DNA from: Amoebidium appalachense
Lineage: Eukaryota; Ichthyosporea
Assembly: GCA_963693365.1 (NCBI GenBank)
Contig: CAVNZM010000001.1
Span: forward strand, 18,848,001-18,912,000
Direction of reading: 5' to 3'
Length of the DNA: 64,000 nucleotides
The notes below the pieces were generated by a model that saw only the letters and a program-made list of their open reading frames with translations, had not been told where the DNA came from and searched no databases. The first letter of the stretch is position 1; each line of letters starts with the position of its first letter. Made by a program: the position numbers and the translations under genes. Shown here piece after piece: positions 25,142 through 37,481 of this stretch.

Positions 25142-25177
<36 letters not shown>

Positions 25178-25195
25178 CACACACACACACACGCA

Positions 25196-25291
<96 letters not shown>

Positions 25292-25484
25292 GCGTGGGCG
25301 GATGGGCTTCAGTGTTCTTCACTGCATGACGGTCAGTCTTGCCGAGGGGGGGGAGGGCCTGGGCACGATCATAGGGGTGGAGGGGTGCAAACAACTGGCT
25401 CACGAGGCAGGATTTGGAAGGTTCGAGGTCCTTCCGCCATGCACCGCCACACAGTTTTGGTTTGGCCTGCGCCTACAACCCTAA
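17546..25484 (+). CDS. SAM-dependent methyltransferase, Rv2258c-like, ten exons
   Basis: Ten exons join in phase: 17546-17617, 18483-18677, 19555-19602, 21035-21162, 21688-21734, 22334-22478, 22931-23006, 23744-23826, 24238-24323, 25291-25484 (1074 nt, 357 residues, TAA 25482-25484). All introns are GT-AG. An N-terminal winged-helix part (IGDTCGLFKALAKLGP, NERYVLEWCRAA) precedes the class I methyltransferase core: VLDVGCGKGGSTLAIA (SAM-binding motif I), VVGVDCHQPS, FDMILAFDTVHDM, LLRDGNSLLVWSEP, and a C-terminal SLAEGGEGLGTI...HEAGFGRFEVL. This order and length match Rv2258c-like methyltransferases, common in bacteria and known in eukaryotes; the substrate is unknown. Exons of 47-195 nt sit in introns of 0.4-1.4 kb filled with G/C runs and CA repeats, so automatic prediction would probably miss it. 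Exons 3 and 5 rest on phase plus family fit. Confidence 0.85.
18832..18860. repeat. Example intronic poly-G tract
   Basis: A run of about 29 G in intron 2 of the methyltransferase gene, followed by G-rich and (GA)n sequence. Similar runs lie in other introns of this gene, for example 19464-19492 and 22760-22788 as G, and 20957-20994, 21186-21242, 21938-21975 and 23097-23128 as C. None lies in an exon. Confidence 0.9.
20576..20850. mobile_element. Foldback MITE-like hairpin inside methyltransferase intron 3
   Basis: Two arms of about 125 bp, starting TTAAACCAACCACC and its complement, fold on a ten-base loop (GAAAAGTGTG). Shared arm blocks include GACAAAATCGAGGT, GGATTCCAAATTGCCCTGG and GGCGCCGCCCAAGAAATTAT. 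The stem next to the loop has a TGACGTCA on each side (20693-20700 and 20724-20731). It has no coding capacity. The length and near-perfect symmetry fit a MITE; no target-site duplication is evident. Confidence 0.75.
25060..25290. repeat. Poly-C and (CA)n tract ending at the last methyltransferase exon
   Basis: A C run (about 25055-25086) and an interrupted (CA)n tract run directly into the acceptor CACACAG|TG at 25291, so the CA repeat itself supplies the intron end. Confidence 0.85.
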
Positions 25485-25555
25485 TGGCAACTGGATGGAT
25501 GATCCCCCCCCTTCCCCCCCCCCCCCCCCCCCTCCCCCCCCCTTCTTCCGAACAC

Positions 25556-25621
<66 letters not shown>

Positions 25622-25974
25622 CAACGGACTCCTCCCTAAATTGTCCTGTCTTCCCTGTGCACATTAGTGTTGGGACTGGCTGCTTTTCATAGATACGTAC
25701 GTTAAGATTGTGTTAGAGTGTAAATTTGGTCTGCGGATCTGTAGGCCCAGATTTTTTGGTTTTCTTTAAAACTTCGCAGTACGAAGCCAGCACTCATGTA
25801 CATGTAGATGTGAAATTGCAGCCGACAGGAATCGGTTGTGTACAGAACCAATGTATGCTTAAAACAACATTTGGCATGTCCTAGTAAAAACCACATTCCT
25901 ATCCATCCCATCCCATCCCCCGCTCCCCCCCCTCCTCCCCCCCCCCCCCCCCATCCCCCCCCAAACTCCTTTAC

Positions 25975-27911
25975 CGTACGACACCCACTGACCCACTTCC
26001 GCTCTGTAAAGACCTTCGAATTTGCCCTCCAAAATGGCTTAAACCAATCATTGCGAATCCAAATTTCAGCGCTTTCGAAATCGTGTTTACAATGGACATC
26101 GATACGGGCCCCTGTCGATTACCAGATATATTTACAAGGGCTCGACCAATCAAATGCCTTATCTACAAACACCAGAGCCAGTGCTTCCAGAGAAGTATTG
26201 TATGATAGACTATGGGTGCCAAGGGAGCATGCAAGAACCCCCCCCCCCCCCCCCCCCCTTTTCTTTTTTTTTTCTTTTCCAATTTGGGGTGGGGCGGAGG
26301 GGGGGGGGGGGGGGGGGGGGGGGGAGGGGAGGGGGATAGAGAAGGGTGTGTGTGTGTGACGTGTTTGTGTGTTGGGGGGAGGGGGGAAGGGGAGGAGGGG
26401 AGGGGGATATACTGCAACATCTATACTGTTGGCCACTCGCAGTGTCCCATTCCAAATGGGTCGGCTACTGGAGGAGCTATGTTTACGTTTATACGCGGAC
26501 GAGCGGTGGTTAATGGGCGGCTATCCCCAGGGTTTACCCGCACGCGCGGGGTACTTCAAGGGTCCCTGCTAAGTCCTCTTCTTTTCAACCTGTATATTGA
26601 TGATTTAGCCGACACTCTTTCTGCGGCACAAATTGACGGGGGGTTGCCATCCCAGGCTCCCCCCGCCCTCTTTTTTGCCGACGATATTGTGCTTATGTCA
26701 TCCGATCCTCTCGAACAACGGCAATACATTCGTGTGGTTGAACATTGGTGCCAGCGCAACGATATGCAGATTAATGTCAAAAAGTGTGCCCTTTTATCAA
26801 AATCGATACCGGCATCCATGGGACGACGTTTGTATTTTCGGCAGTCCCCTCCCTCGCCCAATCGAATACAAGTATTTGGGGATTCCGGTGGACGAATAAT
26901 GGGGCATATGTTTCAAACGGATGATCGACCGTCGGGTGGAGAGTGCAGGCAGGTGTCTTCGGTTATTTAGGGATGTGTATCTTGCTACTCTTTCTCATAC
27001 TGTCCACCTATACAATCGTCTTAGTATATTTCGCACATATATTCGCCCTTTGTCTGAATACGGGTTGCCCTTACTAGCTATGGCACCCCCTGATACTGTT
27101 ACTAATGTCCTCAAATCAATAGATGATTTCCACTACACAACTTGTTGTACGTTTCTCACTGGTCTTTCCACACCTATCCCTAGATGCCTTTTTGATTCTC
27201 TCTACGCACTCACACCACCATCACAACGCGTACACAAATTAGCCCTTAAATTTCACGAGCACATCACCCGCCTGTCCGCTTGTGCCCCGGACCACCCGCT
27301 CTTCCGGCTACACGCATCCCCGCCGGACTCGCCCCTCTACCTCTTCCCTTCCCCATCGTCTCTGTCCATTGCCGAGCGTTATGTGGAATGGCTGGCGACC
27401 CCACCGGAGGTACGGCTAGATCATAGTGTGAATATGAATAGTTTCAAGTCTATGGCTGATAGATATCTTTTTACTCTACGTGTTGAGTCCCTTCCGGTGT
27501 TAGGACCGCAAAAACACCAACTACTAGTAGCCTATATGGCGGATACGGTTAGAGAGTCTCGTTCATACATAGATTCGTTTATTTCGTAATGTGGTGTGGT
27601 GTAAAAACGCAAAGATGATTATGGCTTGGCGGTGTAATCGGTTTCTGGTGTCTCCTGCTCGTATGTGTAATATGTGTGGGGTGCGGTTTACTCGCGGCTG
27701 CATATCTATCAATAAATGCAACCTGTTAGCTAATGTATTAGAACCGGAGGTTATTGGCGGTTTTATTCTCTTTTCTTCCTCTCTTCCTCAATATATCCGT
27801 TTTAAGATGACTATCCTAGATCACCTTGTTAATGCTGCACAGTATGATATTGTGATCCGGTGCCTTAACTTTCTTTCGGAGCTACCGATGCTAGCCTCTG
27901 CTTACCCATAA
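25975..27911. mobile_element. Degenerate non-LTR-type reverse transcriptase, with apparent 5' inversion
   Basis: On the plus strand from about 26420 the reading includes GRAVVNGRLSPGF, RGVLQGSLLSPLLFNLYIDD (RT block), LFFADDIVLMS (catalytic FADD), then QINVKKC and YKYLGIPVDE. The C-terminal part (26921-27589) has FRTYIRPLSEYGLPLL and a later Cys cluster (CNMCGVRFTRGC, about 27660). The frame is broken near 26800-26860, by TAA at 26897-26899, and near 27570. Upstream RT blocks appear on the minus strand between about 26215 and 25975 (ALVFVDKAFDW, then KALKFGFAMIG, in two frames), as if the 5' part were inverted. A poly-C/poly-G junction (26238-26325) separates the halves. The copy is dead and 5' truncated. 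Lineage within non-LTR elements is not determined. Confidence 0.7.
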
Positions 27912-28182
27912 TATGTAATAGGGGTGTCAGATACTATGATGGCGCTCATTGTTGCCTAGCATGTACATATGTCACTGGCTGCATTTGATTGGCTGTGCTG
28001 GAAAACGCAGTAGGCCGTCGAATGTGGCTGGGCCTCCGGCAGTGTCCACGCAATAAAAAGTGTGTAAACCCCATCTATACTGTGCTGCTTTTGTGTGTGT
28101 GCTATAGTTTTCTCTCTTTCTCTTTCTAGCTCTTTCCTTCTTTCTTCATATTAGTTATTATTTGAGTCAAATTATCGGGGGC

Positions 28183-28238
<56 letters not shown>

Positions 28239-29031
28239 GGGGGGGGGGGGGGGGGGGGGGGGAGGGGGTCGGTCACGATGTACGTGATCGAAAGCAGTGT
28301 TTTCCAAGCACACAGTATACACTGGTGCGCATGCACAACCGTGCACATATTGCTTACAATAAACATGTCGAAGAAAAAGGCTCTCTTTCATGTCGAAGAA
28401 ATAAGGTCTCTCAATCATTAGTAACACGGCCCGGAAGTTTCTTCGTCCAAGTCCATACAAGGCGAATACATCAACTGCAGTGCAAGGCATTTTTCTTTCT
28501 TTCTACTTTGCGCGCAGTGGCATCCGCCTTCATCAATACGTTATGTGCATCGTTCAACGTTAACAATGCAAATACAATGATACATGGAAGGTCTTCTCTC
28601 TTTTTTTTTTAAAAAAAAACATGTATCGAACTTAAAAAAAACCTATCCCCGATACGTCCGGAGCATACTTATGCACATACATAGTTACTGTATTTACATG
28701 GATTCCAAATTTTCTCGCCATATGCATCAGGCAGATTTTTACCACACAATTTGAACTCACATGTACACTTATTTCTGCAGCACACTACAATGTGCAATTA
28801 CGCTGCACACCGCAAAAAAAAAAATCACCATACCATAGCGTTTGGAACATACCCTTCATACCGAAACAGACTCCCTGCGAGTACTCCTTGTAAACACATC
28901 ATATGGACATGTATGAATACACATGTATGTGTGTCTACTACTCTTTGCGTGTTATATACATCTATCTGATTATAACCATGCTAATCAGTCTTAGCCAGGA
29001 CTATCACATACATGGTATATCTACCCCCTTG
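27912..29031. other. Intergenic stretch with a long poly-G tract
   Basis: No gene seen. A G run of roughly 75 nt with one A interruption lies at 28187-28263. The rest is AT-rich with short A/T runs near 28600 and 28810. The 3' ends of the RT remnant and of the minus-strand esterase gene face each other across this interval. Confidence 0.5.
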
Positions 29032-30093
29032 TCATTTCACGACCCTATCCAGTACCTCGTCCATGTACCAATGCTGCCACTTTGTCACAAAGTGTATCGC
29101 GTCCCTCAAGAAATTATTGTCCCCGCTCCTAGTCAACGCCCTTTCCAAATCTAGAACCTCAAATCCCTCCTTGTGAGCTGCCTCTCTCGCTATTTCATTT
29201 ATTCTTGGTACTAAATAACAATATTTAGTCCACCCTTTTCCCCGTGCAAGAGGACTCATCTCACATGGATTAGCTGTACGCCAAAAAAACAAAGGAACTG
29301 GGAAATGTTCATTCGGTTTGCTAAACATTTGCTTCACTCCCCTCATCATGGACACCACGCCGCTTGCATAATCTCTCAGGAACGCCTCCCTTCGATGCTC
29401 GTCCGTCAGCCGTTCTTTATCGTAAGCAATATTCAAGTCCCAAAAAGCTGCATGTGCCAAAACTGCCTGCGGCCAGCCACCTATCATCTCACTCAAAAAC
29501 TCCCATCCTCTGGCAACCAATGTTTCATTCATAGCAACATCCCACAAGAGCGTCTCAGCCCCGTTCAACACTTTAACCGGCCGTGTACCGTCAAAGTTCA
29601 TAACGTTTGCGAGGGTAATGTTGTTTTTTCGGCAGAAATTCACCTGGACATTTCGTTTTTTCGCTTGTGCTTCAAGTTCGTCCTCTTGCTCTTCAGTGCA
29701 CGTGTCTTCATTCACATAGTCCACAAGCATGAGTTTTGGCTGGTTGCTCCAGCAAACGTTCATTCCCATGCGTCCATGGCAGTACCCAAAAAGTGTGTCT
29801 CTGTCGTTTGAATCGCCTATGGTGAGAATATACAACGGGCTGTCTCGGGATGGAGCTTGGAGTATGCGGTCAATGGCCTTTTTGTTTTGCATCAACCACA
29901 AGGTATTGTCTTGTGGCTGTTCAGGGGATGACTTGCCGTTTGACGTCGATAACGCCTCTGTGTATTCAACGTTAACACGAACGCTGGTTGACGATGTCAA
30001 ATTGAGTGAAAAAATGGCCAAAAGGGCTGCGATCACGAGAACGGGAACTGACGACCTGCGGCAGCATATTCTGGTCATTGAGTGGGTAAGCAT
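29032..30093 (-). CDS. PC-esterase/SGNH-hydrolase-like type II membrane protein
   Basis: A single exon of 353 residues runs from ATG at 30093 to TGA at 29032-29034. Residues about 15-32 (SVPVLVIAALLAIFSLNL) form one hydrophobic segment after a short basic head, fitting a Golgi or ER signal anchor with the rest in the lumen. The luminal part has ILTIGDSNDRD (GDS motif, about residue 92) and near the end LRDAIHF (D-x-x-H, about residue 334). GDS plus DxxH is the catalytic signature of the PC-esterase/TBL-type branch of SGNH hydrolases, which add or remove acetyl groups on polysaccharides or glycans. That fits a role in cell-surface glycan modification, by family inference. The frame is intact and has no introns. 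Codon use is less GC-rich than in the viral element. Confidence 0.7.
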   Translation of the reverse strand: MLTHSMTRICCRRSSVPVLVIAALLAIFSLNLTSSTSVRVNVEYTEALSTSNGKSSPEQPQDNTLWLMQNKKAIDRILQAPSRDSPLYILTIGDSNDRDTLFGYCHGRMGMNVCWSNQPKLMLVDYVNEDTCTEEQEDELEAQAKKRNVQVNFCRKNNITLANVMNFDGTRPVKVLNGAETLLWDVAMNETLVARGWEFLSEMIGGWPQAVLAHAAFWDLNIAYDKERLTDEHRREAFLRDYASGVVSMMRGVKQMFSKPNEHFPVPLFFWRTANPCEMSPLARGKGWTKYCYLVPRINEIAREAAHKEGFEVLDLERALTRSGDNNFLRDAIHFVTKWQHWYMDEVLDRVVK

Positions 30094-30301
30094 GTTAGAA
30101 TGCAGACACCCTTGAGGGTCAGAACCTTTAGAGTAGGCAGGAATGTGTACTGGTGTTGCATGGTAGAGGTCAAGTCGTAAAGTTATAGTGCTATAGTGAG
30201 GTCTACCACTACTATGTAGCCGGTGTTGCTAGGAATGTAGTCTTTCATTATAAGGCGTCACCATGCACAATGCATCAAGGCAGCTCTTCAGCCATAGAGC
30301 C

Positions 30302-30415
30302 TCAGTATTTCTTTGGAAAGGTGCACATTGTAGGCTAGCTGGAATGTCCGGCGCTAAAAAGCCTCAGTATTTCTGGTGCACATTGTAGGCTAGCTGGAAT
30401 GTCCGGCGCTGAAAA
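30302..30415 (+). repeat. Short tandem duplication 5' of the esterase gene
   Basis: CTCAGTATTTCT...GGTGCACATTGTAGGCTAGCTGG...GTCCGGCGCT occurs twice in a row (about 62 and 53 bp). The second copy lacks a few bases. It lies upstream of the minus-strand esterase gene. Confidence 0.8.
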
Positions 30416-31229
30416 AAGACTCGGGTCAACTATTGTATAATGTACCTGCAAAAAGATTTACGCGGCACACCGGACAAAACTGTAATACAGGTGTGTCTCT
30501 ATATTTTACATATGGTTTTTTTTTTGTTTTATAAGTTGATATTTGTCAACAATAGAGATTATAGTTATAGAAAGTGTGATTTGATGTCAACGTTTCCGTT
30601 CTACAAGCGACCCGAATCGCACTTTTACAGTTACGAGCCGACCCGTCAGTAATACTTTGAAATTCCTTTGTCTCAAGGCGTTTATTGATTGGTTACAAGC
30701 CTATCATCGTGATGCAGACATAAATCGTAAAAAGTTTCCTGAAATGACGTATTTTTTATTCTTTTGACTGACGTATTTCCTATTTTAAAATATATAAGTA
30801 GCATATTTAAATCGGCGTTATAAAATATAAAGTAGTCGTTGTTATGTTTTTATGCTACGGCTTCAAACGGGTGGGGCAATTTTATGCCGTGGTAATCGGC
30901 CCCGAAAAGAGGGGGGGTGCGGCATGCCAGGAGCTACTACTAGAGAGAAGGGGGGGTATGATTGGAGGGGGGGTGTTCAGCTAACCTTATATGGATAAAG
31001 CAAAGTTACAAGGATTCAAGCCATTGGTTGGGCAAGACCCCTTTTGCCGAATATGGATAACAGATCATACACTGCTGTAGGCGGCGGTCAGGAATTGGCG
31101 CGCTCTTTACTGGTCACAACCAGTCCGGGAAGGCCATGAGCAGCATTGCCGAGCACACTGGAATACGGGAATGTTTGCGGTAACGTAGTCGCACTAGGGG
31201 GGCAGGGGGCCAGGCCCCAAGTGTTTAAA

Positions 31230-32625
31230 ATGAAGCCAGGCTGCCCTAAGGGCACAACACAGCGCCCTGGGCATAAAACAGGCGGAGCTAGGGAGGGAGC
31301 TGGGCGCAAAAAAAAAGATGCTGCATTTGTTCAGCCTTTAGCGAACTTTGCAGGTTTTGGGACGGCAAACAAAGCTGTTTTGCAGGAACTAAACGTAAAC
31401 GTACAACCCGAACAGCCCCCTCTATCTAAGGCCGCCGACATAAGGGCCCGTGTAGTTGAGGCAGGTAGCGTCCATTCGTTACCAAGAGAAATGGATCGGG
31501 CCCCTGCTCCACACCCACCAGACATACAGGTGCAACCCGACGAGGAACCTTTGCTAAATGCAGCAGCAGATGCGTACCGGGTAGACGAGGATGAAGGGGA
31601 GGAAGAGGGAGAAGATAATACGGACGGGGATGACGGTGGAGAGGAGTTTTCTGACGCGGCGGGCGAAACAATCAAGTCGCACCTGCACACAGTGAAAGAG
31701 AGTCTCAAAGATGAGAAGACGCCTGTGGGGTGGCATCTTCCACCTCCCATTATAGGCTTTAAATTTGGGGGCGATCCAGCGCCTTTCTACAAACCCAGAT
31801 GTTTTGCCTGGCTTCCGGAAAGGTTGTCTCCCGGTTTCATGGTGCCGTGCCCCTTCGATGATCACTACGTGGACCCCCACAACCACCCCAACCCACACCG
31901 TACTTCTCGCAATGGGTTCATGAGCAACCCCGTAGGACGGCGTGTTATCGACTTTGACAGCTGCTACTACATTATCACGGCCCGGTACTTTTGTGACACA
32001 TGCAAAAAAAACTTTGCCGGCACAAACCCCCAGACAATTAAACGCCTTCCACTCTTCATGCGTGATCAGTTTCCGGCCTACCTTAGCCACCGCAGTGGGC
32101 TCGACCTAAAGGTGGTAACATTGTTGCGTGCACTGGCAGACAAAGGTGTGGGCCCAAACGCCTTTGCCACCCTCCTCTCGGAGCTCCACAAGCAGCGATA
32201 CGACGAGCAGCGGCTCCTGTATTACTCGAGGGCGCTGCATTGGACCAAGTATGAACTCAAAAAGCGTAACGATTTCCGCCCCCACGACCAGCGCCTGACA
32301 GAACTTCCCCCAGAGGAGCAGGCGGCTAAGTTCTCGGCGTTTGGTGACAAAAATGGTTACGCTGGACATGTGCCTTCAGGCAAGTGTGCACTGCATTTTG
32401 GGTGTGTAAATGGTCCCCATTGTTTTGTATGCACGTGCTTGGGCATTTTTTGGGTTGGCTTGGTAGGGTTTTGTCTTATTATTTTTTATTTTTTTTTTAG
32501 GGGGGGGGGGGGGACTTGGAAATGGGTTTTGGAAGTGTGGTCAATAAGTTTCTATTATGGTGGTGGTGGATGTGTGGTGGTGGATGTGCGCCTGTGAGTG
32601 TGCGTGTACTTGTGGGTCCGTGTGT

Positions 32626-32657
<32 letters not shown>

Positions 32658-32740
32658 GGGGGGGGAGGGGGGACATGGTGATGGATTAGGTGGTGGTGGT
32701 GGCAATCAGTCATGGTGGTGGTGGTGGTGGTGGTGGTGGT

Positions 32741-32773
<33 letters not shown>

Positions 32774-32925
32774 GGGGGGCAGAGGGATCATCAGAGGGGT
32801 GAAAGCATAACGGTCCATGTACCAGTGAGTGTGCTTGGGAAATCGTGGAGAACTGTTATGCCTGAAATTAGATGGTGGGTGTGCGCATGTGTGTCTGTGT
32901 GTGTTGGGGGAAAGGAGGTGGAGAG

Positions 32926-32990
<65 letters not shown>

Positions 32991-33167
32991 TGGTGGTAGA
33001 CTGGATCTTGGTGGCGGTACTTAATGGTTATTATAGTAGTGGCAGGAGGGTGTGGGGGGAAGGGCAAACGGACGTGCAGGGGACAAACTGCAGATGGGGC
33101 ACAAAGGGGAAAGAAGGTGAAAGTTGGTGCAATGACTTGGAGGGTTTGCGCGCGCCGGGAGGCGGGG

Positions 33168-33206
<39 letters not shown>

Positions 33207-33641
33207 AACGGCCGGAGATGGGTGTGTAGCGTTTTTGAGATGGGAAAAGCCATACAGACTTACGAAAATACAGAGAGGTGAGATGAACACGAGGGACTAG
33301 AGGGAATGGGGGGGATGGTCCTGATGGGAGGGTGGTGGAGTTCTAACAGTACTTGGGGTTCAGGCAAATACCTGAGTGCCGTGTATACTGAGTTCAGCGA
33401 CCGCACGGCAAAGTACCAGAGCCTGGACACGCAGCTCAAGCCCGTAAACAACGTGCTCAAGGCCGACCACACCTTCCAAATTGGGAAGCTCACCGGCATC
33501 AATGGGGAGCCTCTGTACCGAGGCCTATGGACTTGTGTAAACGAGCTTGGCGGTGTGTGGTCCCTCCTCTTCTCCCCCCTCCCCCCACTCTCCCCCAGGC
33601 CCCCTTCCCCCCCTCCCCCCCCCCCCCACACACGCCCACCC

Positions 33642-33672
<31 letters not shown>

Positions 33673-33930
33673 ACGCCCCCCCCTCCCCCCCTCCCCCCCT
33701 CCCCCCTCCCTAGGGCCTTTAAATCTCTTAGGCTCCACATTTAATGAGGTGGCACACTGTGAGTAGAGGTTTGTAGTATGTGGGTTTTGGGGACAATTCT
33801 TGCCCTGTCGAGCAAAAACTAGGAAGCTCCAGATATGTGTGTATGTGTTTTTGCTGGGTAGAGATTGGGGTGGGCTGGGGTGGAGCTTTCTTTTGGCGGG
33901 GAATCGGGGGGGGGGGGGGGGGGGGGGGGG

Positions 33931-33976
<46 letters not shown>

Positions 33977-35592
33977 AGCTTCTGCCAAGCAGAATGGGAG
34001 TAGGGGCCAGTGATTGCAAGGGATGCAGGGGGGGGGGGGGGGGGGGGGGGGGAGAGACACCACCGTCGGGGTTGAAGGTAGAGAGGGCAAGAGGCCCGGG
34101 GTGGGGTGGGGGGGGGGGGGGGGGGGGACAGTAGGTGCCATATGGAGGGCTGTCCCATGGTTTGGGGGGAGGGGGAGTGGGGAAGGATCGTGGGCACATG
34201 GGTTTGGGGGGAAGGCAGAGAGGGGGAAAGGATTGTGATCACAAGGGTTTAGGGGGAGGAAGGGGGAAGGATTGTAGGTACATGGGTTTAGGGGGGGAGG
34301 GGGGGGGAAGATTTTGGGGGAAAGGGAGGCCTGGGGAAAGTATGTGGGCACATGGGTTTGGGGGGAAGGAGGGGGAAGGGTTTTGGGGGAGAGGGAGGGG
34401 AAAGTATGTGGGCACATGGGTTTGGGGGGAGGGAGGGGGAAAGGATTGTGTGGGCACTGAAGTCTCGTGAAGGGCCATGTGGTAAGGGAAGCTAGAACAT
34501 GCATGGCTGCTCGGAGATGCCCTCTCACACAGTGCGGCACCCCAGAGATCCGGGCGCAGGTATTTACACGGGACTGCAGCCACCAGGAGATTGAGCCCGT
34601 GATCCAGCGCATCTCTGCCACCACGGCGGCGCTCAACAGCAAGGGCCCGGCCTTCTTCTACACAGATCGGTGCTGCCAAGACCGGGCGTTTGTTGAGCGC
34701 ATGTTTCCAACCCTAGCCCGGCCAAAATGCCCCGTCCGTCTGAACGAGGCTGCGCTGGTAAGCGTGACGGACGGTCTGCCTGGGCTGGAGCTGCCGGCCA
34801 ACTACCCTAAGCCGGTGTACACCGACTGCCAGGGGGCGGTGGTGGCTACAGCGGCCATTCGTGCCGACCTGGAGGGGCAGCAGCACCGCGTGGTGGGGCT
34901 GGACTGCGAGTGGGTCTATCGGGTGGGCCAGGCGCGGTCCAAGGTTTGCACGCTGCAGATTGCCACCGCACGGGCCGTGTACATCTTCCACTTGGCACGC
35001 ATGGGCCCCAACCACAGCCCGCCCGCGCGGCTGGTGGACGAGCTGATTGCGCTGCTTAGGGACCCCAGCATCATCAAGGTGGGCAAGCAGATCGGCACGG
35101 ACTCGGCCCACCTCAACAAGGACTACGGCACCCCTGTGGCCAGCTATCTGGAGCTGGGCCGGTTCTGCTATGCCCGTGCAGCTATCACCTCTGCGGCCCG
35201 GGGCTTGGCCGACATCACTGCCCAGGTCATAGGCAAGAAGCTGCCCAAGCCGGCACTTGTTCGATGCTCCAACTGGCACGAGCCGCTATCAGAGGTGCAG
35301 GCCACCTACGCTGCCCTTGATGCATATGCGTCCCTGCAGGTCTACTCGGCCGTGGTCGATAGGCCAAACCTGTCAGGTGTGTATCCCACCTGCTTTTTGC
35401 CCCAGTGCTTATGTGCTTATGCCAGATATAGAAAGATTGTGGGCCCCCCAGAGGGAGAGGGGAGGGGGAGGGAGGGGGGGGGGGGGGGGGGGGGGGGGGG
35501 TGGCTGACCACATGGGCCAGTGTTCCAGTTGTGTTATGCTGGGTGTCGGGTGGCTATCAAAGGAGGGGGTGATTGGTGGTGGTGGTGGTGGT

Positions 35593-35628
<36 letters not shown>

Positions 35629-36669
35629 CTATAGCACTGTTAACACGTGCAAGTGCCACACAAGCTGGGCACTGGGAGAGGGGGGGGGGGAGGGAGAAGG
35701 GGGGGGGGGGGGGGGGGAGAGGGGGGGTTGCTAAGGAATATGCATTTGATTTTTGTGGAGCGAAGAGAAAAACGTTGGTGCTGTGGCTTTTTGGCTGAGT
35801 TTTTTGCTTCCCTCTATGACATGCAGCGCGGCTTCATGCAAAGGCACTCGGTGAAGGGGTTGAGATTGTGCCCCGGCGGGGCCCACATGCTGCAGCAGCC
35901 ACCGGGGTGGTGCTGGCTGTGCAGCCGGAGCGCTGGGGGGGCATGAAGGTGGGCAAGAAGCATGCTGTGGTGCGGGTGGATCAGGTGCTGTCGCCGGCCA
36001 TGCAGGTGCCCTTTGGCCCCGACAAGGGCAAGACCCTGGGAGAGCTGGGCCCGCCGCCCTTTGAGCTGATGGTGCACCTGCAGTGGCTACGGCCCATTCA
36101 GCCCCCACCGGACCCAGGTGCCGAGGTGCCGGTGGTCCCTGACCCAGCCCCTCCCCCTGCCAGTCCTCCCCCTGCCGAGCAGCAGCAACCCCTTGCCGGC
36201 CCACAGGCACCCCCCCAGGACCCCCAGGCAGCCCCGGGGGCCTTGAGGCAGCCCCAGGGGGACCCGAGGCAGCTCCCAGAGAGGGCATGTTGGGCCAGGC
36301 ACCGCCTGGGGAGGTGGTGTGGCAGACTGTGCTGAATGACGCCTTCCACTCCATTGCAAACACGGCGGACGGCACGTACAAGTCACACCCCCGCAGGGCT
36401 GAGTACGCACGCGCACTCAGCGAGGCAATATTTGTGTGGAATGAAGAGGATTACGGACATGTGAAGGTGCCCCCCCCCCCTCCCCCCCCCCCAAAATAAA
36501 AAATAAAAAATAAAAATAAAAAAAACGGCAACAACAACATGCGTGACTGACGCGCACACACACATACACTCGTTAGCACACACTCACCATTCCACCCACA
36601 ACCATGCACACCTTCGACAAAACTTCTGAGGGAAGAGAGAGAGCCTGAGCCTCAGAGAGAGGGGGGGAA

Positions 36670-36716
<47 letters not shown>

Positions 36717-37290
36717 GGGGGGAGGAGAGTGGGGGTTATTCATATGCCTAGAGAGAAATAATGTAGGGTTGTGGGGGGAAATAGCCACATGCATTTTTTA
36801 CTTGTGTTGGGGGAGAAGATGGGGGGGGTGGAGGGGAGGGGTCCTACAATAACGGCAGGTATCAAAGTCTACCAAACCCAAATTGCAGTGTGCGTAGTAA
36901 ATTAATATTGGCATCCTGCCTCACAGGGGGTGCTGGAGCAGAAGGGCATCGACATTGAAACCGAGCTCAAGGGCGGCGACCTGAGCTACTTCATGGAGCG
37001 CATCCGGCGGGTTATTCCCGACCCATACACGCTGGTCTCGCGGCTGGTGGAGTTCAAAAACACCTACAAGGATGTGCCGCCCGGACCGGATGGCAAGCCT
37101 CTGTTCAAGAAGGATGGCTTTGAAAGACTCGAGGCAACATCCCCCCCCCCCCCCCCCCTCCCCCTGCAGGCGCCCAACAACTCCACCACCACAGAAAAGA
37201 TTCTTCGCTTATTTGTCATCCTTGGTTCATCTGCACACACACGCACACCCTAGCCTCCCCCCCCCCCCCCCCCCCCCCCCCCCCAAACAT

Positions 37291-37360
<70 letters not shown>

Positions 37361-37432
37361 CCCGCACGGCCCTTGCTGCCTAGCCAGTTGTTTTTTGCCT
37401 TTCCCTGCTCGTTTTTTTCCTTAGCAACCCCA

Positions 37433-37481
<49 letters not shown>

